This document shows, piece by piece, positions 9,480 to 18,406 of a stretch of 64,000 bases of DNA. The position numbers and the translations under genes were made by a program. The stretch covers positions 9,336 to 73,335 of the forward strand of contig NZ_JANRKL010000216.1 of the NCBI RefSeq assembly GCF_033763495.1, written 5' to 3'. Position 1 is the first letter of the stretch. Every line of letters begins with the position of its first letter. The notes under the pieces are model-generated. The model was not told the DNA's origin. It did no database searches and saw nothing but the letters and a program-made list of their open reading frames with translations. The DNA is from Haliscomenobacter sp033763495. Its GTDB lineage: Bacteria > Bacteroidota > Bacteroidia > Chitinophagales > Saprospiraceae.

Positions 9480-10226
9480 TCAACAGGTTTGGCGCTCACG
9501 TTGAGTTAGATAGATTAGCAACTCACCTGTTGTTGCGTTAAATGTATATTCGTGCAATGCCAAGGGCCGTCTGGCAGGCCCCATCTTTACACAGCCCAAT
9601 TTGGAAAACTCGCTGCCATGACATGGACAAACCCAGGAATTCCCCTGATCTGGAGTATCCACCGGGCACCCATTGTGGGTACAATTCAGGTTGAGGATGG
9701 TAAACCGATCCACTGCAGTGCGAATGATGGAAATGGTATCAAAAACGGGGTGTTGGTACAGCACGACCCCACCAATTGAGTTCAGTGTAGGGTGGTCCTT
9801 GATCAGCAAACTTGCGGTGGGAATCAGTTGAAAAAATGATTCCGAAGTACTCAGCACCTGGCCACTTTCCAGGTTCAGCAGGCGAAACTGCGCCAATTGG
9901 CTGCTGATTTGTGGTACTTCCCAAGGGTATTGCCCTTCTTGAGCAGCTACTCGTTCGGCAATGGTTTGCCAGGTAAGTCCATGGTTGTGCGAAAAATCAA
10001 TACGCAGGTAAGCCACACAGCCTGCTATCCAGCGAATGTTGTACTCGGTTCCTCCGTAAAGGGTCAAGCCGTCCGTTTCGCCCAACAACAAAAGTGCTTT
10101 GGGCCCATCTTCACACAAGGGGGAAATTTTTTCATAGGTACAATCGCCTAGTAGGGCCAGGCCTGCCAGCCCAGTGCCCAAGTGCAGCAATTTGTTCAAC
10201 AACCAACGTCGAGAGTGCAACTCCAT
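9480..10226 (-). CDS. Rieske [2Fe-2S] domain protein with an N-terminal Ig/Kre9-like domain
   Basis: The protein has 248 residues. An RR-containing N-terminus (HSRRWLLNKLLHLGTGLAG) followed by LGDC looks like a Tat-type lipoprotein signal, as expected for a cofactor-loaded export. Residues ~45-140 read as a beta-sandwich with a W...DFSHNHGLTWQ pattern resembling the Kre9/KNH-type Ig fold. The C-terminal Rieske domain has both cluster motifs, CTHNGC (~195) and CPCHG (~212), with two Cys and two His ligands. It is probably an outer-facing or periplasmic electron carrier; no cytochrome b or oxygenase partner is adjacent, so the pathway is open. Confidence 0.75.
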   Translation of the reverse strand: MELHSRRWLLNKLLHLGTGLAGLALLGDCTYEKISPLCEDGPKALLLLGETDGLTLYGGTEYNIRWIAGCVAYLRIDFSHNHGLTWQTIAERVAAQEGQYPWEVPQISSQLAQFRLLNLESGQVLSTSESFFQLIPTASLLIKDHPTLNSIGGVVLYQHPVFDTISIIRTAVDRFTILNLNCTHNGCPVDTPDQGNSWVCPCHGSEFSKLGCVKMGPARRPLALHEYTFNATTGELLIYLTQRERQTC

Positions 10227-10441
10227 TTCTTCTACGATTAAAATACTCCGATTGAAAGGCTTTCAGGATGAATTTTGCAATACCCTCAAAATTGAAACTG
10301 ACTTGTGAATTGAAGGTGTTTTCGGGTTTAAGGTTGTGTAAAGGGAAGTCGTTTTTTATGGGAAAAGTACAGTCAACTTAGACCTTAAAGCCCTTTACCA
10401 TTTCTTAACACCTGACAAAGTAGCAATTGCTGCGATCTATT

Positions 10442-10449
10442 TACTTTTG
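10442..10449 (+). promoter_or_regulatory. Possible -7 box upstream of the ECF sigma gene
   Basis: TACTTTTG matches the Bacteroidota TAnnTTTG -7 element and lies 25 nt before the ATG at 10475. A good -33 partner is not seen, so the call rests on one box. Confidence 0.4.
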
Positions 10450-10474
10450 TGTGTTTAACCATCTAATAACGACT

Positions 10475-11008
10475 ATGGCACGTAAGTTGGTACAGGAACT
10501 TATTTCGGGAAATCGATCAGCTTTTCAGCAAGTATATGATCAATTTCATGCCAGGGTCTACCTGTTCGCCCAAAAGCATACCAAAGAAAGCAACGATGTA
10601 GAAGATATTGTGCACGATGTTTTTTTACAGATTTGGGAAAAACGAGAAAAACTGTCCCCCACGACTCCGCTTGAAGCCCAACTTTTTGTGATTACACGCA
10701 GTAGAATCATCAACAATTACCGCAGGGGGCTGATTAAAGACAATGCCTACCAAAATTTATCTAGCCAATACTTACCAAACGCAACAATGGATTCATTCGA
10801 AGACGATGAATCCATTCAAAAACTCAACGAAGCCATAGAGTTGCTGCCTCCCAAAAGGAAACAAGTCTTCAAAATGGCCAAAATTGACGGGCTTTCTTAT
10901 GAGGAAGTAGCCAAAACCCTGGATATTTCTAAAAGCACCGTTGAAGCGCAAATGGTGAAAGCCTTAAAATTCTTGAGAGACCAAATGGGCAATTTGCCCT
11001 TTTTCTAA
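10475..11008 (+). CDS. ECF-type RNA polymerase sigma factor
   Basis: I start at the ATG at 10475 (MARKLVQELISG) because the longer frame begins at a TTG upstream of the promoter box. The 177-residue protein has sigma region 2 (~10-75, VEDIVHDVFLQIWEKRE) and region 4 (~120-170, LPPKRKQVFKMAKIDGLSYEEVAKTLDISKSTVEAQM), the compact plan of SusC/FecI-type ECF sigmas. A FecR anti-sigma and an STN-bearing SusC follow in the same direction, so it almost certainly works in a trans-envelope relay: outer-membrane ligand binding frees the sigma to transcribe the susCD operon. Confidence 0.9.
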   Translation: MARKLVQELISGNRSAFQQVYDQFHARVYLFAQKHTKESNDVEDIVHDVFLQIWEKREKLSPTTPLEAQLFVITRSRIINNYRRGLIKDNAYQNLSSQYLPNATMDSFEDDESIQKLNEAIELLPPKRKQVFKMAKIDGLSYEEVAKTLDISKSTVEAQMVKALKFLRDQMGNLPFF

Positions 11009-11100
11009 CTTTTTTTGAAAAAACTTTAAAATCGAGTAAAGGTTTTTTCAACTTCAATTGTAATCGTAAATGTATTCAATGCCGAATCGGCTGCAATGAA

Positions 11101-12111
11101 ATGAAGATCAACCAAGACATACTACAAAAATACCGAGAAGGAACTTGCACAGCGGAAGAACTGGATGCGTTGAAGGTGTATTTCGAGCAAAATAAGCTGG
11201 ATGATTTTCAGTTGATCCTGCTGGATGACTGGAACGAAATTGATGAAATCCAATCCATACCCAAAGAGACCTCTGCCCGCATGTGGGATCGTTTGAACCA
11301 GAGTATTCCCGCTGACCAAATTGAGTCAAAAATTGTTCCACTCAGTTGGTACAAATGGCGGCGAATCGCTGCAGCAGCGCTGATTGTGGTTGTTGCGCTG
11401 AGTGCCTTCTGGCTCTATAATATATGGAATACCCCTCCCATATTGGTTGAATTCAACCCATCAAAAGATGAAAACCGCAGAGTCGAATTGCAGGATGGTT
11501 CAGTAGTTTGGCTTGGACCCGGTAGTTCACTGCGCTTTCAAAAGGGTTTTTCCAAAAAGGCTCGAGCCATAGAATTGAGCGGCGAGGCATTTTTTCAGGT
11601 AAAAAAAGACCAGAGCAGGCCGTTTTCAGTTAGCGCTGAAGGCATCCGTACCACAGCCTTAGGCACCTCTTTCAGGGTAAAGGCTAAAAACAACAGCCCA
11701 GAAGTACGTGTAGCCCTCATTACGGGGAGTGTGATGGTTCAATCAGAAAAAAATACCCTGCAGCAAGCCAGCTATTTCCTTACGCCGGGCAAACAGTTCG
11801 TCCTACTTAAAGGCAGCAACAACCCCAAAGTTGAATCCGTTGACAATCAATTGGTATTGGACTTGAGAGACGGAAAATTGGTGTTTGAGGATGCCCCTTT
11901 GAAGCATGTTTTGCTCCAACTCAAAGCCATTTATCACGTAGACATTGATTTTAAATCAAAAATGATCAATGACTGCATTGTCAATACAAGTTTTCCCAAA
12001 AACGAACCTGTAAAAAATATTTTAACGGTTTTGGCTTTTGCCAATAGCCTTGAAGTCACTCAACCAAGCAAAAACCATTTCAATCTGTTGGGGCAAGGCT
12101 GTTCCAATTGA
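11101..12111 (+). CDS. FecR family anti-sigma factor
   Basis: The protein has 336 residues. A cytoplasmic N-terminal segment (~1-85, REGTCTAEELDALKVYF) would hold the sigma factor. One membrane helix follows at ~87-107 (IAAAALIVVVALSAFWLY), then a periplasmic FecR domain (~125-240, VELQDGSVVWLGPGSSLRF, ELSGEAFFQVKKD) and a C-terminal DUF4974/STN-like domain (~255-330, LVFEDAPLKHVLLQL). It senses the STN domain of the cognate SusC and releases the ECF sigma encoded 92 bp upstream. The order sigma-fecR-susC-susD is the standard Bacteroidota arrangement. Confidence 0.92.
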   Translation: MKINQDILQKYREGTCTAEELDALKVYFEQNKLDDFQLILLDDWNEIDEIQSIPKETSARMWDRLNQSIPADQIESKIVPLSWYKWRRIAAAALIVVVALSAFWLYNIWNTPPILVEFNPSKDENRRVELQDGSVVWLGPGSSLRFQKGFSKKARAIELSGEAFFQVKKDQSRPFSVSAEGIRTTALGTSFRVKAKNNSPEVRVALITGSVMVQSEKNTLQQASYFLTPGKQFVLLKGSNNPKVESVDNQLVLDLRDGKLVFEDAPLKHVLLQLKAIYHVDIDFKSKMINDCIVNTSFPKNEPVKNILTVLAFANSLEVTQPSKNHFNLLGQGCSN

Positions 12112-12227
12112 ATGAAATGAAATAATCCTTCCATTAATAAGCCTGTGTTGGTCCAAACGTAGGGTAGTTCAACCTATCCCTGCTAATGGGATTGCCATGC
12201 TTGTTGCAAAAAGCAAATTTTACCATT

Positions 12228-15200
12228 ATGAAAACAATGCTCACTATTCAAACCAGTTTAAAACGATGGAGAATACCATTGTTGCTGCTTTTTTCAACCT
12301 TTTATTTTATACCATCTGGCTGGGCCAATGCTCAAGAGGAGTCCTTTGTCAGACTAGATTTCAAGAATGTGCCCATTACCAAGGTTTTGGCAGAAATTGA
12401 ACGCCAAACCGATTATTCTTTCACCTACAACAAAAAGCAAATAGCCAGTATCCGTGTGGAAAAAGTGGTATTCAGAAGCGAGCCCTTGAAAAATGTGCTG
12501 AGCTTTTTGGAAAAAACAGCCAACCTGGATTTTGTGGTAGTCAACAAGTTGATTGGGGTAAAAGTAAAAGCAATAAACGCCCCAAAGTCAACGAATGTGC
12601 CCATCCCTAAGGTCAACACAATTCCAACACCCGATGTGGAGGTAAGTGGCAGTGTTGCCGACGATAAAACCGGAGAACCTTTGGTGGGTGTTTCCATCTC
12701 GGTGAAACAAAGCGGGAATGGTACCTACTCCGATGCGGAGGGGAAATTCAAAATCCTGGTACCCGGTGTGGAAAGCACCATCCTGGTTTTTTCCTACGTG
12801 GGTTATGAAACTGTGGAGCTCAATTTTAGCCGCAACCAAAGCCTTGATGTCAAAATGAAGGAAAGTGCACTCCGATTGAATGAGGCGGTGGTGATTGGTT
12901 ACGGCGAACAATCGAGGAGCAGGGTAACGGGAGCGGTTTCCAAGATTGACGGTACCGAACTGAATAAATATGCAGGCACCAGTTTTGAACAACAAATGAC
13001 GGGCCGCATCGCCGGGGTACAGATCAACCAAGCCTCTGGCCAACCGGGCAAAGATGCCCAAGTGATTGTACGCGGAATTGGAACTTTGACCGCTGGGAAT
13101 AAACCCTTAATCGTAGTGGATGGTTTCCCCCTCTCGGAAGGCACTCCCTTTAGTTCCATCAATCCGCAGGATATTGCCAGCATTGACATTCTTAAAGATG
13201 CCGCATCCGCTACCATCTACGGCTCTCGGGCGGCCAATGGCGTCATCATCATCACCACCCGCAAAGGGAAGATGGGGGCTCCAAAATTTGAACTGGATGT
13301 TTTCAGTGGATTCCAGGCACGAGGAGATAATGTAAAATTTGTAGATGCATACGATGCTGCCACTTTTTTCACCGAAGCCCGAGATTGGGGTTACGTGTCC
13401 AAAAACCCAAGCAAACGCAAAGAAAGTGATGACGCCGCTACCCGTTTGGCCAATGGCGCAAGCAAACGAGAGCTACGCCTCAACTACCTCCAACCTTACC
13501 TGGATCGTCAAGCCGGATTGACCAATACCAACTGGTTGGATGAAGTTTTCCGTACCGCCCCGATGAGTAGTTACAACCTGGCTGTTTCGGGAGGTTCCGA
13601 AAAAACGACCTATTACATTTCTGCCAATTATTTCGATCAGGAGGGCATCGTTGTAGGCTCAGATTTGGAACGCTACTCGGGGTCAATCAACATCCGCAGC
13701 AATTTTAGCAAACGAATGGAGTTTGGCTTGAACCTCAACCCCTCTTACATGAGCCAAAATTTCATCAAGGATGATGGCAATTGGAGCAACGACCCAGTTG
13801 CCACGGCTACGATTATGTATCCGTTCTTTGCACCCTACAAAGCGGATGGAACGCTGGCCATCAGTGAACAAATTCAAGCCAACCTTGCTGAAGATGGGGC
13901 TTTGAGTGAAAACCCGCTGGCACTGATGGCTAGGCTGAAAAACAAACGCTACAGCTTCCGAACCTTCGGAAATTCCTTTTTGAAACTTGAGTTGCTGCCC
14001 AAACTTTCCTACAAAATTCTTTTGGGCGGAGATTACCGCTCTACCTTTGAGGACGAATACGTACCAGGAGATGTGGGCGAATACCGAATTCCTGCGCCAA
14101 AACCTGCCCGGAGCACCGAATACAATGGCATCCGCAACAACTACCTGCTAGAACATACCTTGACGTACGCTCAAAAATTTGGCAAGCACAACCTTGACTT
14201 ACTGGCTGGTTACACTTTCCAAAAAGAGTTGGGTAACCAAACCTCCATCACCGGGCAAGGTATCCCCGACGACAACATTACCAACATTGCCGGCGCCAGT
14301 ACTTACTCCGTTTCGCCTTCCCGCTACATATGGACACAGATTTCTTATCTGGGACGCGCCCAGTATGCGTATGATGGCAAGTATTTATTGTCGGTAGCCT
14401 TGCGCAGAGATGGTTCTTCCCGCTTTGGGGCAGAATCAAAATGGGGTGTATTCCCTTCTGTTTCCGCTGGGTGGCTGTTGAACAAGGAAGGATTTCTTTC
14501 CGATTCCAAGTTGATCACCTATGCTAAACTGAGGGGAAGTTGGGGCAAAACGGGCAACAACCAAATCGGCTCATTCAGTTCTCAGGCGCTGGTACGAGGC
14601 AGCGATTATGTATTCGGCAACCAACTTGGAGCCGGTTTCGCTGTGGCTACTTCGCCCAATCCCAACTTATCCTGGGAAACCAACACCTCTTACAATTTTG
14701 GTTTAGACTTGGCGCTTTGGGATAAACTAACCATTTCAGCCAACTATTACCATTCCATCACCTCAGACTTGTTGCTGAACGTACCGGTACCCGAACAATC
14801 TGGCTTTAGTAGTTCCCTGCAAAACATTGGCGAGATTCAAAACACGGGCGTTGAACTGGAACTTGCTGGAAAAGGCATTCGCCTCGGGCAATTCACGCTT
14901 GAACCTTTTGGCAACATCACCACGAACAAAAACGAAGTATTGGCCTTGGCACCTGGCCAAACCCAAATCATTACAGGGCAGGGCAGTGCGTTCCGCACCA
15001 GAGTAGGTGGCCCCATTGCTGAACTATATGGTTACAAAGTAATAGGCGTCTTTAAAACGGCGGAGGAAATTAAAAGCCGCCCAGTTTTGCCTGGAACCCT
15101 TACTGGTGATTACATCATTGAGGATGTGAATGGTGACGGTGCCATTACTACCGCGGATCGAACTGGCTTTGGCACCTACAATCCAAAATTCATATTTGGT

Positions 15201-15698
15201 TTTGGCACCAACCTTGCCTACAAAAATTTTGAATTGAGCCTGGTGTTCAACGGGGTTGAAGGTCGTACGGTGCACACTTTTGATCAAGCATACATCACAG
15301 AAGTAGGAGAAGGCTTTGGTGTTCCTACCCAAAACTATTTCGACAACCGTTACCATCCGGTGAACAATCCAGATGGATTTTACGCTCAACCCAACCTGGG
15401 GAACTTCTCCGCAGCTCGCCGGGATTCCCGCGCCTCCAGTATCTACTTTGTCAATGGAGATTTTGTACGCCTGAGGACTGCTCAACTGTCTTACACCTTA
15501 CCCAAGGCGGCTTTATCTAAGTTGCACCTATCTAACCTAAGGCTGTATGCAACAGGGAATAACCTGTTTACCATTACCAATTTCACCAATTTCAACCCTG
15601 AGGCCACTACTTCTGATAGCGTATTGACATCTGGTTACAGCCGTGGTGATTATCCGATTGCAAAATCTTTAATCTTTGGTATCCGTGCCAATTTCTAA
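12228..15698 (+). CDS. SusC/RagA TonB-dependent outer-membrane transporter with STN signalling domain
   Basis: I chose the ATG at 12228 (MKTMLTIQTSLKRW) because it begins a signal peptide; the longer frame adds a non-signal leader. The mature protein has an STN domain (~40-110, VPITKVLAEIERQTDYSFTY), a carboxypeptidase-regulatory-like beta domain (~140-215, VSGSVADDKTGEPLVGV), the plug (~225-345, GSRAANGVIIITTRKGK) and a ~800-residue beta-barrel ending in GIRANF with a terminal Phe. It imports a large ligand with SusD under TonB energy and signals through STN to the FecR protein upstream. The ligand is unknown; the glycerophosphodiesterase that follows suggests a phosphodiester. Confidence 0.93.
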   Translation: MKTMLTIQTSLKRWRIPLLLLFSTFYFIPSGWANAQEESFVRLDFKNVPITKVLAEIERQTDYSFTYNKKQIASIRVEKVVFRSEPLKNVLSFLEKTANLDFVVVNKLIGVKVKAINAPKSTNVPIPKVNTIPTPDVEVSGSVADDKTGEPLVGVSISVKQSGNGTYSDAEGKFKILVPGVESTILVFSYVGYETVELNFSRNQSLDVKMKESALRLNEAVVIGYGEQSRSRVTGAVSKIDGTELNKYAGTSFEQQMTGRIAGVQINQASGQPGKDAQVIVRGIGTLTAGNKPLIVVDGFPLSEGTPFSSINPQDIASIDILKDAASATIYGSRAANGVIIITTRKGKMGAPKFELDVFSGFQARGDNVKFVDAYDAATFFTEARDWGYVSKNPSKRKESDDAATRLANGASKRELRLNYLQPYLDRQAGLTNTNWLDEVFRTAPMSSYNLAVSGGSEKTTYYISANYFDQEGIVVGSDLERYSGSINIRSNFSKRMEFGLNLNPSYMSQNFIKDDGNWSNDPVATATIMYPFFAPYKADGTLAISEQIQANLAEDGALSENPLALMARLKNKRYSFRTFGNSFLKLELLPKLSYKILLGGDYRSTFEDEYVPGDVGEYRIPAPKPARSTEYNGIRNNYLLEHTLTYAQKFGKHNLDLLAGYTFQKELGNQTSITGQGIPDDNITNIAGASTYSVSPSRYIWTQISYLGRAQYAYDGKYLLSVALRRDGSSRFGAESKWGVFPSVSAGWLLNKEGFLSDSKLITYAKLRGSWGKTGNNQIGSFSSQALVRGSDYVFGNQLGAGFAVATSPNPNLSWETNTSYNFGLDLALWDKLTISANYYHSITSDLLLNVPVPEQSGFSSSLQNIGEIQNTGVELELAGKGIRLGQFTLEPFGNITTNKNEVLALAPGQTQIITGQGSAFRTRVGGPIAELYGYKVIGVFKTAEEIKSRPVLPGTLTGDYIIEDVNGDGAITTADRTGFGTYNPKFIFGFGTNLAYKNFELSLVFNGVEGRTVHTFDQAYITEVGEGFGVPTQNYFDNRYHPVNNPDGFYAQPNLGNFSAARRDSRASSIYFVNGDFVRLRTAQLSYTLPKAALSKLHLSNLRLYATGNNLFTITNFTNFNPEATTSDSVLTSGYSRGDYPIAKSLIFGIRANF

Positions 15699-15709
15699 AT
15701 CAAACTGCC

Positions 15710-17110
15710 ATGAAAAAAACACTATATCTCGCTCTATTTGCTACGCTGGTCATGACGGCTTGTACCGACGAGCTGTTTCAGGTGCCCATAACCGACAAAG
15801 AGTCTTCCAATTTTTTCAAAAGTGAGGTGGAAATTGAAGAAGCAGTAAATGGAGTCTACTCTACTTTACAATTTACTGGCTTGTACAATTTGTACATTCC
15901 TGCACTGGGCGAAATTTCGTCTGACGACGCCTTTGACGAAGTACCCGCCAACGACAATGGCATTTATGGAGAGTTGGACGAGTTCACTACTGTAACCTCC
16001 AATGCCTTGATCACCCGTACCTGGAAAGACAGCTATATTGGCATCCAATATGCCAACACCGTACTGAATCGAATTGAAGGCATCAGCTTTACCACTCCCG
16101 CTACCAAGAATGCCCGAATCGGAGAAATGCAGTTCATCCGGGCTTTACTCTATTTCAACCTGGTGCGTTTGTTTGGTGACGTTCCCCTGGTTATTGAAGA
16201 AACCAAAAATCCCAATGACTTTTTTGGCAAAGGTCGTACGCCGCTTGATCAGGTATACCAACAAATTATCAGTGATCTGACCAACGCCATCGCCAATCTG
16301 CCAGTTTCCACGACCCAACAAGGCCGGGTAATCAAAACAGCAGCACAAGCGCTTTTGGGCAAGGTATTACTCACTAGAAAAGACTACAATGGTGCAAAAA
16401 CACAACTACAAGCCGTGGTGAGTAGCGGCAAGCACAGTTTGTTGGCAAAACCAGAAGAGATTTTCTCGATAAGCAACGAAAACAATGCCGAGATCATTTT
16501 TTCAGTACAATTTGCATCTGGCATCAATGGCAATACCGAGGGCAGTGCCGCTCACCAACAGTTCAGCCCCTCTGGCACCGTGAGTGGAGCCAAAGGCCAC
16601 AATTTGCCCAGCAAACAATTGGTAGCCCTGTATGCGGCCAACGATTTGCGGAAAAACGCTTATGTGGGCACAACTTCCATTGGCACACCTTTTAGCAAAA
16701 AATTGGTAAAACCAACTACATCGCCTGCCGATGGAGCCAGTAATTTTGTGGTGCTGCGCTATGCCGATGTGTTGCTGATGTTAGCCGAAGTGGAAAACGA
16801 ACTGAACAACACCTCCAGTGCCGCCACCTACCTCAATCAAGTACGCAAAAGGGCAGGGCTGGCAGATGCAACTGCCAGTAACCAGGCCGACCTTCGGACA
16901 GCAATAGAACTGGAGCGCCGCCTCGAATTCATTGGTGAGGGCCACCGTTGGTTTGATCTACTCCGTTATGGAAAGGCAGTCGAAGTGATGAACGAATGGT
17001 TCAAATCCGTGGGAAAATTGATCACCATCAACTCGAACCGCTTGCTGATGCCCATCCCACAGGGTCAAATTGATACCGACCCTGCAATCAAACAAAACCC
17101 TGGATATTAA
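15710..17110 (+). CDS. SusD/RagB nutrient-binding lipoprotein
   Basis: The 466-residue protein starts with a lipoprotein signal (MKKTLYLALFATLVMTAC, Cys18). It shows the SusD plan: TPR-like helices at ~40-240 (VNGVYSTLQFTGLYN; GEMQFIRALLYFNLVRLFGDVP) and the conserved C-terminal segment ELERRLEFIGEGHRWFDLLRYG. It sits on the cell surface as the lid of the SusC channel encoded 11 bp upstream, and the two are surely co-transcribed. It is a little short for the family (usually ~500-600), but all landmark segments are present. Confidence 0.93.
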   Translation: MKKTLYLALFATLVMTACTDELFQVPITDKESSNFFKSEVEIEEAVNGVYSTLQFTGLYNLYIPALGEISSDDAFDEVPANDNGIYGELDEFTTVTSNALITRTWKDSYIGIQYANTVLNRIEGISFTTPATKNARIGEMQFIRALLYFNLVRLFGDVPLVIEETKNPNDFFGKGRTPLDQVYQQIISDLTNAIANLPVSTTQQGRVIKTAAQALLGKVLLTRKDYNGAKTQLQAVVSSGKHSLLAKPEEIFSISNENNAEIIFSVQFASGINGNTEGSAAHQQFSPSGTVSGAKGHNLPSKQLVALYAANDLRKNAYVGTTSIGTPFSKKLVKPTTSPADGASNFVVLRYADVLLMLAEVENELNNTSSAATYLNQVRKRAGLADATASNQADLRTAIELERRLEFIGEGHRWFDLLRYGKAVEVMNEWFKSVGKLITINSNRLLMPIPQGQIDTDPAIKQNPGY

Positions 17111-17122
17111 TTTTTAATCCTT

Positions 17123-17228
17123 CGCAGCAATTGAGTCCCTGGGAATGAGAAGAAAATAAGCTCAAAAGAGCGAAGCTAAATTGGCAACTTATTTTTTTCT
17201 CGTTCCCTGGCTCAGTTGCTGCGTTTTT
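17123..17228 (+). terminator. Long imperfect inverted repeat with T-run after susD
   Basis: A ~37-bp left arm from CGCAGCAATTGAG pairs, with a few mismatches and gaps, with a right arm ending CTCAGTTGCTGCG at 17223; TTTTTT follows. A small inner hairpin GCTC-aaaa-GAGC is at ~17160-17171. The position 12 bp after the susD stop and the T-run fit a terminator, although the arms are far longer than usual and resemble a REP-type element. Confidence 0.6.
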
Positions 17229-17240
17229 TAACCCAAAGTC

Positions 17241-18161
17241 ATGCAACAATTGCGTTTTTTCTACCTGATCATAGCTGCACTTTTGGTCACCGTCACTGTT
17301 TTTGGCCAAAGCCGAAAAACAAAAGCAGCAGAAATTCTGGAGCGGCTAAAAAAACCCAGCAAAGACTATGTCCTGGCCGTATCTCATCGCGGAGACTGGA
17401 CGTATGCTCCCGAAAATTCGGTAGCTGCCGTACAAAGATGTATTGACCTGGGCATCGATATCGTAGAGATCGATGTTCAATTGACCAAAGATGGTCACCT
17501 GGTGCTGATGCACGACAAAACCGTGGACCGCACGACCAACGGTAAGGGCAAGGTAAGTGATCTGACCCTTGCAGAAATTAAAAACTTAAGGCTGAAAAAT
17601 GCCGCTGGGGTTCAGTGGACCCGCCAACAAGTACCAACTCTGGAAGAAATCATGACTTTGACCAAAGACAAAATCATGGTGAATGTAGACAAAACCGAAT
17701 CCGTCATGTTACGGGAGGCTTACCAGGTATTGGTAAAGACAGGTACAGTGCAGCAAGCCATCCTAAAAGGGAATGACCCGATTGAGGTGATGCGAAGCAA
17801 ATTCGGCAACTTGATGGATTCCATCATCTACATGCCCAAGGTATGGTACAGCTTGCCTGATATTCCCGGCTACATCAAAAATTACAATGACAGTATCCAC
17901 CCGCCCATTTATGAAATGATTTTTGACAGCACGACATCGCCAGTTTTTGCGGCCATCAAAGACATGAATCGGTATAAAACTACTGTTTTAGCCATCGCGC
18001 TTTGGGATGCGCTCTGTGCAGGACATACCGATGAAATGGTTTTACTGGAGGGTCCGGATGCGGCATGGGGCTGGCTGGTTAAAAATGGTGCCAATGCAAT
18101 CATGACCGATCGACCCGCAGAATTGTTGGCGTACTTGAGAAAAAAGGGCCTGCATCCGTGA
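17241..18161 (+). CDS. Secreted glycerophosphodiester phosphodiesterase family protein
   Basis: The protein has 306 residues with a signal peptide (cleavage after VFGQ, ~23). It contains the GDPD catalytic set: SHRGDWTYAPENS (catalytic His and the Glu of PEN), VEIDVQLTKDG (metal-binding E-x-D) and LVLMHDKTVDRTTNG (second catalytic His), followed by the TIM-barrel strands. The family hydrolyses glycerophosphodiesters to glycerol-3-phosphate and an alcohol, with Ca or Mg. It lies just after susCD, separated by a terminator-like repeat, and would process phosphodiesters taken up by that pair. Some Bacteroidota homologues act on other alkyl phosphodiesters. Confidence 0.88.
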   Translation: MQQLRFFYLIIAALLVTVTVFGQSRKTKAAEILERLKKPSKDYVLAVSHRGDWTYAPENSVAAVQRCIDLGIDIVEIDVQLTKDGHLVLMHDKTVDRTTNGKGKVSDLTLAEIKNLRLKNAAGVQWTRQQVPTLEEIMTLTKDKIMVNVDKTESVMLREAYQVLVKTGTVQQAILKGNDPIEVMRSKFGNLMDSIIYMPKVWYSLPDIPGYIKNYNDSIHPPIYEMIFDSTTSPVFAAIKDMNRYKTTVLAIALWDALCAGHTDEMVLLEGPDAAWGWLVKNGANAIMTDRPAELLAYLRKKGLHP

Positions 18162-18406
18162 TTGCAAAGCATCGAATTTACAACTCAACGTAGTAATTTC
18201 ACAGTAGCCAAGGGACGCAGAAAAATAGTTTGTAAACCCTTTTTGTTAATTTTGAGTAAATCCAATGTGTATTGATTATTAAATCCTTGTTCTTGCCTCC
18301 TACTGGCAAACAGCCTCCATATTTTTTAAGTTTCTTTGTTATACCCTAATGACAAATCACCACTGAATAAGAACTCTGAATTATTTCCCAACCAATCCGA
18401 GTCGAT

